DNA from: Neodiprion pinetum
Taxonomy: Eukaryota > Arthropoda > Insecta > Hymenoptera > Diprionidae
DNA length: 64,000 bases
Direction of reading: 5' to 3'
NCBI RefSeq assembly: GCF_021155775.2
Contig: NC_060236.1
Coordinates: forward strand, 3,091,001-3,155,000
The position numbers and the translations under genes are program-made. This document shows positions 1 to 12,540 of the stretch, piece by piece (position 1 is the first letter of the stretch; each line of letters starts with the position of its first letter). The notes under the pieces are model-generated. The model was not told the DNA's origin, did not search any database, and saw only the letters and a program-made list of their open reading frames with translations.

Positions 1-3000
1 TAGGGGTCCGATTGGTCGGGAAAGGGTCATACAAATCAATTCCAAGACGAAAAATTTTTCGGTCAAAAAAAAGGAAGGTTAACCCCTTTGTATTTTTGGC
101 GAAAATTTTCGCGATTTTGAAAAACACTGGAATAAATTCTTTCTGACACTAACCCGACGTAATTTTGCGAGAGAAATCGATTGAGCGCAGTCCCAGGACG
201 CTGCGATCAACGCATCAGAAGTTACAGCCAAAAAACGAGAACCTGTATTTTTGACACTTTTCAGCAGGTGCTTTTTTCTCCGTAGTTTCTCTCCTGTTGG
301 TCCCACGCTCTTTTCGCTGCGTTTTCTGGGTTCCTGGGGGTCCGATTGGTCGGGAAAGGGTCATACAAATCAATTCCAAGACGAAAAATTTTCCGGTCGA
401 AAAAAAAGGAAGGTTAACCCCTTTGTATTTTTGGCGAAAATTTTCGCGATTCTTAAAAGTGCTGGAATAAATTCTTTCAGACACTAATCCGACGTAATTT
501 TGCGAGAGGAATCGATTGAGCGCAGTCCCAGGACGCTGCGATCAACGCATCAGAAGTTGCAGCCAAAAAACGAGAACCTGTATTTTTGACACTTTTCAGC
601 AGGCGCTTTTTCCTCCGTAGTTTCTCTCCTGTTGGTCCCACGCTCTTTTCGCTGCGTTTTATATGTTCCTGGGGGTCCAATTGGTCGGCAAAGGGTCATA
701 CAAATCAATTCCAGGACAAAGAATTTTTCGGTCAAAAAAAAAGGAAGGTTAACCCCTTTGTATTTTTGGCGAAAATTTTCGCGATTTTGAAAAGTGCTGG
801 AATAAATTCTTTCTGACACTAATCCGACGTAATTTTTCGAGAGAAATCGATTGAGCGCAGTCCCAGGACGCTGCGATCAACGCATCAGAAGTTACAGCCA
901 AAAAACGAGAACCCGTATTTTTGACACTTTTCAGCAGGTGCTTTTTCCTCCGTAGTTTCTCTCCTGTTGGTCCCACGCTCCTTTCGCTGCGTTTTCTGAG
1001 TTCCTGGGGGTCCAATTGGTCGGGAAAGGGTCATACAAATCAATTCCAAGACGAAAAATTTTCCGGTCGAAAAAAAAGGAAGGTTAACCCCTTTGTATTT
1101 TTGGCGAAAATTTTCGCGATTTTTAAAAGTGCTGGAATAAATTCTTTCAGACACTAATCCGACGTAATTTTGCGAGAGAAATCGATTGAGCGCAGTCCCA
1201 GGACGCTGCGATCAACGCATCAGAAGTTACAGCCAAAAAACGAGAACCTGTATTTTTGACACTTTTCAGCAGGTGCTTTTTCCTTCGTAGTTTCTCTCCT
1301 GTTGGTCCCACGCTCTTTTCGCTGCGTTTTCTGAGTTCCTGGGGGTCCAATTGGTCGGGAGAGGGTCATACAAATCAATTCCAAGACGAAAAATTTTTCG
1401 GTCAAAAAAAAAGGAAGGTTAACCCCTTTGTATTTTTGGCGAAAATTTTCGCGATTTTGAAAAACAATGGAATAAATTCTTTCTGACACTAATCCGACGT
1501 AATTTCGCGAGAGAAATCGATTAAGCGCAGTCCCAGGACGCTGCGATCACCGCATCAGAAGTTACAGCCAAAAAACGGGAACCTGTATTTTTGACACTTT
1601 TCAGCAGGTGCTTTTTCCTTCGTAGTTTCTCTCCTGTTGGTCCCACGCTCTTTTCGCTGCGTTTTCTGGGTTCCTGGGGGTCCGATTGGTCGGGAAAGGG
1701 TCATACAAATCAATTCCAAGACGAAAAATTTTCCGGTCGAAAAAAAAGGAAGGTTAACCCCTTTGTATTTTTGGCGAAAATTTTCGCGATTCTTAAAAGT
1801 GCTGGATTAAATTCTTTCAGACACTAATCCGACGTAATTTTGCGAGAGAAATCGATTAAGCGCAGTCCCAGGACGCTGCGATCAACGCATCAGAAGTTAC
1901 AGCCAAAAAACGAGAACCTGTATTTTTGACACTTTTCAGCAGGTGCTTTTTCCTCCGTAGTTTCTCTCCTGTTGGTCCCACGCTCTTTTCGCTGCGTTTT
2001 CTGAGTTCCTGGGGGTCCAATTGGTCGGGAAAGGGTCATACAAATCAATTCCAAGACGAAAAATTTTTCGGTCAAAAAAAAAGAAGGTTAACCCCTTTGT
2101 ATTTTTGGCGAAAATTTTCGCGATTTTGAAAAACAATGGAATAAATTCTTTCTGACACTAATCCGACGTAATTTTGCGAGAGAAATCGATTGAGCGCAGT
2201 CCCAGGACGCTGCGATCAACGCATCAGAAGTTACAGCCAAAAAACGAGAACCTCTTTTTCTGACACTTTTCAGCAGGTGCTTTTTCCTCCGTAGTTTCTC
2301 TCCTGTTGGTCCCACGCTCTTTTCGCTGCGTTTTCTGAGTTCCTGGGGGTCCAATTGGTCGGGAAAGGGTCATACAAATCAATTCCAAGACGAAAAATTT
2401 TTCGGTCAAAAAAAAAGGAAGGGTAACCCCTTTGTATTTTTGGCGAAAATTTTCGCGATCTTGAAAAACAATGGAATAAATTCTTTCTGACACTAATCCG
2501 ACGTAATTTCGCGAGAGAAATCGATTGAGCGCAGTCCCAGGACGCTGCGATCACCGCATCAGAAGTTACAGCCAAAAAACGGGAACCTGTATTTTTGACA
2601 CTTTTCAGCAGGTGCTTTCTCTTTCGTAGTTTCTCTCCTGTTGGTCCCACGCTCTTTTCGCTACGTTTTCTGAGTTCCTAGGGGTCCGATTGGTCGGGAA
2701 AGGGTCATACAAATCAATTCCAAGACGAAAAATTTTCCGGTCGAAAAAAAAGGAAGGTTAACCCCTTTGTATTTTTGGCGAAAATTTTCGCGATTCTTAA
2801 AAGTGCTGGAATAAATTCTTTCAGACACTAATCCGACGTAATTTTGCGAGAGGAATCGATTGAGCGCAGTCCCAGGACGCTGCGATCAACGCATCAGAAG
2901 TTGCAGCCAAAAAACGAGAACCTGTATTTTTGACACTTTTCAGCAGGCGCTTTTTCCTCCGTAGTTTCTCTCCTGTTGGTCCCACGCTCTTTTCGCTGCG

Positions 3001-4604
3001 TTTTATAAGTTCCTGGGGGTCCAATTGGTCGGGAAAGGGTCATACAAACCAATTCCAAGACGAAAAATTTTTCGGTCAAAAAAAAAGGAAGGTTAACCCC
3101 TTTGTATTTTTGGCGAAAATTTTCGCGATTTTTAAAAGTGCTGGAATAAATTCTTTCTGACACTAATCCGACGCAATTTTGCGAGAGAAATCGATTGAGC
3201 GCAGTCCCAGGACGCTGCGATTAACGCATCAGAAGTTACAGCCAAAAAACGAGAACCTGTATTTTTGACACTTTTCAGCAGGTGCTGTTTTCTCCGTAGT
3301 TTCTCTCCTGTTGGTCCCACGCTCTTTCCGCTGCGTTTTCTGGGTTCCTGGGGGTCCGATTGGTCGGGAAAGGGTCATACAAATCAATTCCAAGACGAAA
3401 AATTTTCCGGTCGAAAAAAAAGGAAGGTTAACCCCTTTGTATTTTTGGCGAAAATTTTCGCGATTTTGAAAAACACTGGAATAAATTCTTTCTGACACCA
3501 ATTCGACGTAATTTTGCGAGAGAAATCGATTAAGCGCAGTCCCAGGACGCTGCGATCAACGCATCAGAAGTTACAGCCAAAAAACGAGAACCTGTATTTT
3601 TGACACTTTTCAGCAGTCGCTTTTTCCTCCGTAGTTTCTCACCTGTTGGTCTCACGCTCTTTTCGCTGCGTTTTATAAGTTCCTGGGGGTCCAATTGGTC
3701 GGGAAAGGGTCATACAAACCAATTCCAAGACGAAAAATTTTTCGGTCAAAAAAAAAGGAAGGTTAACCCCTTTGTATTTTTGGCGAAAATTTTCGTGATT
3801 TTTAAAAGTGCTGGAATAAATTCTTTCTGACACTAATCCGACGTAATTTTCCGAGAGAAATCGATTGAGCGCAGTCCCAGGACGCTGCGATCAACGCATC
3901 AGAAGTTACAGCCAAAAAACGAGAACCTGTATTTTTGACACTTTTCAGCAGGTGCTTTTTCCTGCGTAGTTTTTCTTCTGTTGGTCCCACGCTCTTTTCG
4001 CTGCGTTTTCTGAGTTCCTAGGGGTCCAATTAGTCGGGAAAGGGTCATACAAATCAATTCCAAGTCGAAAAATTTTTCGGTCAAAAAAAAAGGAAGGTTA
4101 ACCCCTTTGTATTTTTAGCGAAAATTTTCGCGATTTTGAAAAACACTGGAATGAATTCTTTCTGACACTAACCCGACGTAATTTTGCGAGAGAAATCGAT
4201 TGAGCGCAGTCCCAGGACGCTGCGATCAACGCATCAGAAGTTACAGCCAAAAAACGAGAACCCGTATTTTTGACACTTTTCAGCAGGTGCTTTTTCCTCC
4301 GTAGTTTCTCTCCTGTTGGTCCCACGCTCCTTTCGCTGCGTTTTCTGAGTTCCTGGGGGTCCAATTGGTCGGGAAAGGGTCATACAAATCAATTCCAAGA
4401 CGAAAAATTTTCCGGTCGAAAAAAAAGGAAGGTTAACCCCTTTGTATTTTTGGCGAAAATTTTCGCGATTTTTAAAAGTGCTGGAATAAATTCTTTCAGA
4501 CACTAATCCGACGTAATTTTGCGAGAGAAATCGATTGAGCGCAGTCCCAGGACGCTGCGATCAACGCATCAGAAGTTACAGCCAAAAAACGAGAACCTGT
4601 ATTT

Positions 4605-4952
4605 TTGACACTTTTCAGCAGGTGCTTTTTCCTTCGTAGTTTCTCTCCTGTTGGTCCCACGCTCTTTTCGCTACGTTTTCTGAGTTCCTGGGGGTCCAAT
4701 TGGTCGGGAAAGGGTCATACAAATCAATTCCAAGACGAAAAATTTTTCGGTCAAAAAAAAAGGAAGGTTAACCCACGCTCAATACCCCTTTGTATTTTTG
4801 GCGAAAATTTTCGCGATTTTGAAAAACAATGGAATAAATTCTTTCTGACACTAATCCGACGTAATTTCGCGGGAGAAATCGATTGAGAGCAGTCCCAGGA
4901 CGCTGCGATCAACGCATCAGAAGTTACAGCCAAAAAACGGGAACCTGTATTT
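4605..4952. repeat. Length-variant satellite monomer with 13-bp insertion
   Basis: Within the conserved context ggttaacccctttgtat this monomer reads ggttaacccacgctcaata and then resumes with cccctttgtat. It gains 13 bp and is 348 bp long. The inserted bases include cccacgctc, a word found elsewhere in every monomer (as in cccacgctctttt), so template switching within the repeat is a plausible origin. The counterpart monomer in the second copy (9641-9975) lacks the insertion. Confidence 0.85.
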
Positions 4953-5620
4953 TTGACACTTTTCAGCAGGTGCTTTTTCCTCCGTAGTTTCTCTCCTGTT
5001 GGTCCCACGCTCTTTTCGCTGCGTTTTCTAAGTTCCTGGGGGTCCAATTGGTCGGGAAAGGGTCATACAAATCAATTCCAAGACGAAAAATTTTCCGGTC
5101 AAAAAAAAGGAAGGTTAACCCCTTTGTGTTTTTGGCGAAAATTTCCGCGATTATGAAAAACACTGGAATAAATTCTTTCTGACACTAATTCGACGTAATT
5201 TTGCGAGAGAAATCGATTAAGCGCAGTCCCAGGACGCTGCGATCAACGCATCAGAAGTTACACCCAAAAATCGAGAACCTGTATTTTTGACACTTTTCAG
5301 CAGGTGCTTTTTCCTCCGTAGTTTCTCTCCTGTTGGTCCCACGCTCTTTTCGCTGCGTTTTCTAAGTTCCTGGGGGTCCAATTGGTCGGGAAAGGGTCAT
5401 ACAAATCAATTCCAAGACGAAAAATTTTCCGGTCAAAAAAAAGGAAGGTTAACCCCTTTGTGTTTTTGGCGAAAATTTCCGCGATTATGAAAAACACTGG
5501 AATAAATTCTTTCTGACACTAATTCGACGTAATTTTGCGAGAGAAATCGATTAAGCGCAGTCCCAGGACGCTGCGATCAACGCATCAGAAGTTACAGCCA
5601 AAAAACGAAAACCCGTATTT
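4953..5620. repeat. Two near-identical 334-bp monomers in tandem
   Basis: The monomers beginning at 4953 and 5287 share a 334-bp length and the rare variants gtgtttttggcgaaaatttccgcg and gattatgaaaaac. The same pair recurs at 9976 and 10310. This is a recent single-monomer duplication that predates the larger block duplication. Confidence 0.8.
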
Positions 5621-8600
5621 TTGACACTTTTCAGCAGGTGCTTTTTCCTCCGTAGTTTCTCTCCTGTTGGTCCCACGCTCCTTTCGCTGCGTTTTCTGAG
5701 TTCCTGGGGGTCCAATTGGTCGGGAAAGGGTCATACAAATCAATTCCAAGACGAAAAATTTTCCGGTCGAAAAAAAAGGAAGGTTAACCCCTTTGTATTT
5801 TTGGCGAAAATTTTCGCGATTTTTAAAAGTGCTGGAATAAATTCTTTCAGACACTAATCCGACGTAATTTTGCGAGAGAAATCGATTGAGCGCAGTCCCA
5901 GGACGCTGCGATCAACGCATCAGAAGTTACAGCCAAAAAACGAGAACCTGTATTTTTGACACTTTTCAGCAGGTGCTTTTTCCTTCGTAGTTTCTCTCCT
6001 GTTGGTCCCACGCTCTTTTCGCTGCGTTTTCTGAGTTCCTGGGGGTCCAATTGGTCGGGAGAGGGTCATACAAATCAATTCCAAGACGAAAAATTTTTCG
6101 GTCAAAAAAAAAGGAAGGTTAACCCCTTTGTATTTTTGGCGAAAATTTTCGCGATTTTGAAAAACAATGGAATAAATTCTTTCTGACACTAATCCGACGT
6201 AATTTCGCGAGAGAAATCGATTAAGCGCAGTCCCAGGACGCTGCGATCACCGCATCAGAAGTTACAGCCAAAAAACGGGAACCTGTATTTTTGACACTTT
6301 TCAGCAGGTGCTTTTTCCTTCGTAGTTTCTCTCCTGTTGGTCCCACGCTCTTTTCGCTGCGTTTTCTGGGTTCCTGGGGGTCCTATTGGTCGGGATAGGG
6401 TCATACAAATCAATTCCAAGACGAAAAATTTTCCGGTCGAAAAAAAAGGAAGGTTAACCCCTTTGTATTTTTGGCGAAAATTTTCGCGATTCTTAAAAGT
6501 GCTGGATTAAATTCTTTCAGACACTAATCCGACGTAATTTTGCGAGAGAAATCGATTGAGCGCAGTCCCAGGACGCTGCGATCAACGCATCAGAAGTTAC
6601 AGCCAAAAAACGAGAACCTGTATTTTTGACACTTTTCAGCAGGTGCTTTTTCCTCCGTAGTTTCTCTCCTGTTGGTCCCACGCTCTTTTCGCTGCGTTTT
6701 CTGAGTTCCTGGGGGTCCAATTGGTCGGGAAAGGGTCATACAAATCAATTCCAAGACGAAAAATTTTTCGGTCAAAAAAAAAGGAAGGTTAACCCCTTTG
6801 TATTTTTGGCGAAAATTTTCGCGATTTTGAAAAACAATGGAATAAATTCTTTCTGACACTAATCCGACGTAATTTCGCGAGAGAAATCGATTGAGCGCAG
6901 TCCCAGGACGCTGCGATCACCGCATCAGAAGTTACAGCCAAAAAACGGGAACCTGTATTTTTGACACTTTTCAGCAGGTGCTTTCTCTTTCGTAGTTTCT
7001 CTCCTGTTGGTCCCACGCTCTTTTCGCTACGTTTTCTGAGTTCCTAGGGGTCCGATTGGTCGGGAAAGGGTCATACAAATCAATTCCAAGACGAAAAATT
7101 TTCCGGTCGAAAAAAAAGGAAGGTTAACCCCTTTGTATTTTTGGCGAAAATTTTCGCGATTCTTAAAAGTGCTGGAATAAATTCTTTCAGACACTAATCC
7201 GACGTAATTTTGCGAGAGGAATCGATTGAGCGCAGTCCCAGGACGCTGCGATCAACGCATCAGAAGTTGCAGCCAAAAAACGAGAACCTGTATTTTTGAC
7301 ACTTTTCAGCAGGCGCTTTTTCCTCCGTAGTTTCTCTCCTGTTGGTCCCACGCTCTTTTTGCTGCGTTTTCTGAGTTCCTGGGGGTCCAATTGGTCGGGA
7401 AAGGGTCATACAAATCAATTCCAAGACGAAAAATTTTTCGGTCAAAAAAAAAGGAAGGGTAACCCCTTTGTATTTTTGGCGAAAATTTTCGCGATCTTGA
7501 AAAACAATGGAATAAATTCTTTCTGACACTAATCCGACGTAATTTCGCGAGAGAAATCGATTGAGCGCAGTCCCAGGACGCTGCGATCACCGCATCAGAA
7601 GTTACAGCCAAAAAACGGGAACCTGTATTTTTGACACTTTTCAGCAGGTGCTTTCTCTTTCGTAGTTTCTCTCCTGTTGGTCCCACGCTCTTTTCGCTAC
7701 GTTTTCTGAGTTCCTAGGGGTCCGATTGGTCGGGAAAGGGTCATACAAATCAATTCCAAGACGAAAAATTTTCCGGTCGAAAAAAAAGGAAGGTTAACCC
7801 CTTTGTATTTTTGGCGAAAATTTTCGCGATTCTTAAAAGTGCTGGAATAAATTCTTTCAGACACTAATCCGACGTAATTTTGCGAGAGGAATCGATTGAG
7901 CGCAGTCCCAGGACGCTGCGATCAACGCATCAGAAGTTGCAGCCAAAAAACGAGAACCTGTATTTTTGACACTTTTCAGCAGGCGCTTTTTCCTCCGTAG
8001 TTTCTCTCCTGTTGGTCCCACGCTCTTTTCGCTGCGTTTTATAAGTTCCTGGGGGTCCAATTGGTCGGGAAAGGGTCATACAAACCAATTCCAAGACGAA
8101 AAATTTTTCGGTCAAAAAAAAAGGAAGGTTAACCCCTTTGTATTTTTGGCGAAAATTTTCGCGATTTTTAAAAGTGCTGGAATAAATTCTTTCTGACACT
8201 AATCCGACGCAATTTTGCGAGAGAAATCGATTGAGCGCAGTCCCAGGACGCTGCGATTAACGCATCAGAAGTTACAGCCAAAAAACGAGAACCTGTATTT
8301 TTGACACTTTTCAGCAGGTGCTGTTTTCTCCGTAGTTTCTCTCCTGTTGGTCCCACGCTCTTTCCGCTGCGTTTTCTGGGTTCCTGGGGGTCCGATTGGT
8401 CGGGAAAGGGTCATACAAATCAATTCCAAGACGAAAAATTTTCCGGTCGAAAAAAAAGGAAGGTTAACCCCTTTGTATTTTTGGCGAAAATTTTCGCGAT
8501 TTTGAAAAACACTGGAATAAATTCTTTCTGACACCAATTCGACGTAATTTTGCGAGAGAAATCGATTAAGCGCAGTCCCAGGACGCTGCGATCAACGCAT

Positions 8601-11539
8601 CAGAAGTTACAGCCAAAAAACGAGAACCAGTATTTTTGACACTTTTCAGCAGTCGCTTTTTCCTCCGTAGTTTCTCACCTGTTGGTCCCACGCTCTTTTC
8701 GCTGCGTTTTATAAGTTCCTGGGGGTCCAATTGGTCGGGAAAGGGTCATACAAACCAATTCCAAGACGAAAAATTTTTCGGTCAAAAAAAAAGGAAGGTT
8801 AACCCCTTTGTATTTTTGGCGAAAATTTTCGCGATTTTTAAAAGTGCTGGAATAAATTCTTTCTGACACTAATCCGACGTAATTTTCCGAGAGAAATCGA
8901 TTGAGCGCAGTCCCAGGACGCTGCGATCAACGCATCAGAAGTTACAGCCAAAAAACGAGAACCTGTATTTTTGACACTTTTCAGCAGGTGCTTTTTCCTG
9001 CGTAGTTTCTCTTCTGTTGGTCCCACGCTCTTTTCGCTGCGTTTTCTGAGTTCCTAGGGGTCCAATTAGTCGGGATAGGGTCATACAAATCAATTCCAAG
9101 TCGAAAAATTTTTCGGTCAAAAAAAAAGGAAGGTTAACCCCTTTGTATTTTTAGCGAAAATTTTCGCGATTTTGAAAAACACTGGAATGAATTCTTTCTG
9201 ACACTAACCCGACGTAATTTTGCGAGAGAAATCGATTGAGCGCAGTCCCAGGACGCTGCGATCAACGCATCAGAAGTTACAGCCAAAAAACGAGAACCCG
9301 TATTTTTGACACTTTTCAGCAGGTGCTTTTTCCTCCGTAGTTTCTCTCCTGTTGGTCCCACGCTCCTTTCGCTGCGTTTTCTGAGTTCCTGGGGGTCCAA
9401 TTGGTCGGGAAAGGGTCATACAAATCAATTCCAAGACGAAAAATTTTCCGGTCGAAAAAAAAGGAAGGTTAACCCCTGTGTATTTTTGGCGAAAATTTTC
9501 GCGATTTTTAAAAGTGCTGGAATAAATTCTTTCAGACACTAATCCGACGTAATTTTGCGAGAGAAATCGATTGAGCGCAGTCCCAGGACGCTGCGATCAA
9601 CGCATCAGAAGTTACAGCCAAAAAACGAGAACCTGTATTTTTGACACTTTTCAGCAGGTGCTTTTTCCTTCGTAGTTTCTCTCCTGTTGGTCCCACGCTC
9701 TTTTCGCTACGTTTTCTGAGTTCCTGGGGGTCCAATTGGTCGGGAAAGGGTCATACAAATCAATTCCAAGACGAAAAATTTTTCGGTCAAAAAAAAAGGA
9801 AGGTTAACCCCTTTGTATTTTTGGCGAAAATTTTCGCGATTTTGAAAAACAATGGAATAAATTCTTTCTGACACTAATCCGACGTAATTTCGCGAGAGAA
9901 ATCGATTGAGAGCAGTCCCAGGACGCTGCGATCAACGCATCAGAAGTTACAGCCAAAAAACGGGAACCTGTATTTTTGACACTTTTCAGCAGGTGCTTTT
10001 TCCTCCGTAGTTTCTCTCCTGTTGGTCCCACGCTCTTTTCGCTGCGTTTTCTAAGTTCCTGGGGGTCCAATTGGTCGGGAAAGGGTCATACAAATCAATT
10101 CCAAGACGAAAAATTTTCCGATCAAAAAAAAGGAAGGTTAACCCCTTTGTGTTTTTGGCGAAAATTTCCGCGATTATGAAAAACACTGGAATAAATTCTT
10201 TCTGACACTAATTCGACGTAATTTTGCGAGAGAAATCGATTAAGCGCAGTCCCAGGACGCTGCGATCAACGCATCAGAAGTTACACCCAAAAATCGAGAA
10301 CCTGTATTTTTGACACTTTTCAGCAGGTGCTTTTTCCTCCGTAGTTTCTCTCCTGTTGGTCCCACGCTCTTTTCGCTGCGTTTTCTAAGTTCCTGGGGGT
10401 CCAATTGGTCGGGAAAGGGTCATACAAATCAATTCCAAGACGAAAAATTTTCCGGTCAAAAAAAAGGAAGGTTAACCCCTTTGTGTTTTTGGCGAAAATT
10501 TCCGCGATTATGAAAAACACTGGAATAAATTCTTTCTGACACTAATTCGACGTAATTTTGCGAGAGAAATCGATTAAGCGCAGTCCCAGGACGCTGCGAT
10601 CAACGCATCAGAAGTTACAGCCAAAAAACGAGAACCTGTATTTTTGACACTTTTCAGCAGTCGCTTTTTCCTCCGTAGTTTCTCACCTGTTGGTCCCACG
10701 CTCTTTTCGCTGCGTTTTATAAGTTCCTGGGGGTCCAATTGGTCGGGAAAGGGTCATACAAACCAATTCCAAGACGAAAAATTTTTCGGTCAAAAAAAAA
10801 GGAAGGTTAACCCCTTTGTATTTTTGGCGAAAATTTTCGCGATTTTTAAAAGTGCTGGAATAAATTCTTTCTGACACTAATCCGACGCAATTTTGCGAGA
10901 GAAATCGATTGAGCGCAGTCCCAGGACGCTGCGATCAACGCATCAGAAGTTACAGCCAAAAAACGAGAACCTGTATTTTTGACACTTTTCAGCAGGTGCT
11001 GTTTTCTCCGTAGTTTCTCTCCTGTTGGTCCCACGCTCTTTCCGCTGCGTTTTCTGGGTTCCTGGGGGTCCGATTGGTCGGGAAAGGGTCATACAAATCA
11101 ATTCCAAGACGAAAAATTTTCCGGTCGAAAAAAAAGGAAGGTTAACCCCTTTGTATTTTTGGCGAAAATTTTCGCGATTTTGAAAAACAATGGAATAAAT
11201 TCTTTCTGACACTAATCCGACGTAATTTCGCGAGAGAAATCGATTGAGCGCAGTCCCAGGACGCTGCGATCACCGCATCAGAAGTTACAGCCAAAAAACG
11301 GGAATCTGTATTTTTGACACTTTTCAGCAGGTGCTTTTTCCTTCGTAGTTTCTCTCCTGTTGGTCCCACGCTCTTTTCGCTGCGTTTTCTGGGTTCCTGG
11401 GGGTCCGATTGGTCGGGAAAGGGTCATACAAATCAATTCCAAGACGAAAAATTTTCCGGTCGAAAAAAAAGGAAGGTTAACCCCTTTGTATTTTTGGCGA
11501 AAATTTTCGCGATTTTGAAAAGTGCTGGAATAAATTCTT

Positions 11540-12540
11540 TCATGCACTATTCCGACGTAATTTTGCGAGAGAAATCGATTGGGCGCAGTCCCAATACGCT
11601 GCGATCAACGCATCAAAAGTTACATCCGAAAAACGAAAACCTGTGTTTTCGACATTTTTCAACAGGTGCTATTTCGCTCGCCATTTCTCTCCTGTTGGTC
11701 CTACGCTGTTTTCGCTGCGTTTTCTGAGTTCCCGGGTGTCCAATTGATCAGAAAACGGTCGTTTGAATCAAATCTAAGACCAAAAATTTTTCGCCAAAAA
11801 AAAAAGCAAGGCTAACCCCTTTGCATTTTTGGCGAAAATTTTCGCGATTTTGAAAAGTGCTGGAATAAATTCTGTCATGCACTATTCCGACGTAATTTTG
11901 CGAGAGAAATCGATTGGGCGCAGTCCCAATACGCTGCGATCAACGCATCAAAAGTTACAGCCGAAAAACGAAAACCTGTGTTTTCGACATTTTTCAACAG
12001 GTGCTATTTCGCTTGCCATTTCTCTCCTGTTGGTCCTACGCTGTTTTCGCTGCGTTTTCTGAGTTCCCGGGTGTCCAATTGATCAGAAAACGGTCGTTTG
12101 AATCAAATCTAAGACCAAAAATTTTTCGCCAAAAAAAAAAGCAAGGCTAACCCCTTTGCATTTTTGGCGAAAATTTTCGCGATTTTGAAAAGTGCTGGAA
12201 TAAATTCTGTCATGCACTATTCCGACGTAATTTTGCGAGAGAAATCGATTGGGCGCAGTCCCAATACGCTGCGATCAACGCATCAAAAGTTACAGCCGAA
12301 AAACGAAAACCAGTGTTTTCGACATTTTTCAGCAGGTGCTATTTCGCTCGCCATTTCTCTCCTGTTGGTCCTACGCTGTTTTCGCTGCGTTTTCTGAGTT
12401 CCCGGGTGTCCAATTGATCAGAAAACGGTCGTTTGAATCAAATCTAAGACCAAAAATTTTTCGCCAAAAAAAAAAGCAAGGCTAACCCCTTTGTATTTTT
12501 GGCGAAAATTTTCGCGATTTGAAAAAGTGCTGGAATCAAT
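11540..12540. repeat. Second satellite subfamily, three homogenised monomers
   Basis: Three consecutive monomers (starting near 11540, 11875 and 12210) share a distinct variant set: catgcactattccgacg, gggcgcagtcccaatacgct, catcaaaagttac, tcaacaggtgctatttcgct and gtttgaatcaaatctaagacc. They are almost identical to each other but clearly diverged from the main family, so homogenisation at this end has been local. Confidence 0.9.

Larger units (their letters stand above)
885..10520. repeat. Higher-order duplication inside the satellite array
   Basis: Diagnostic monomer variants recur in the same order at long offsets. Variants at 885-2075 reappear at 5585-6859 (offset 4700). Variants at 2224-4700 reappear at 7260-9735 (offset 5036), and those at 4953-5490 reappear at 9976-10513 (offset 5023). 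The drop from 5036 to 5023 equals a 13-bp insertion present only in the monomer near 4772. Between about 6860 and 7700 the second copy carries extra or rearranged monomers, which accounts for the change of offset. This pattern is expected from unequal exchange of multi-monomer blocks. Confidence 0.9.

Noticed and set aside
79..11547. Dozens of 60-137 codon open frames on both strands of the satellite
   Set aside because: They repeat with the 335-bp period, overlap on opposite strands, and mostly use non-ATG starts. They reflect sequence homogeneity. Nothing in them resembles a protein family.
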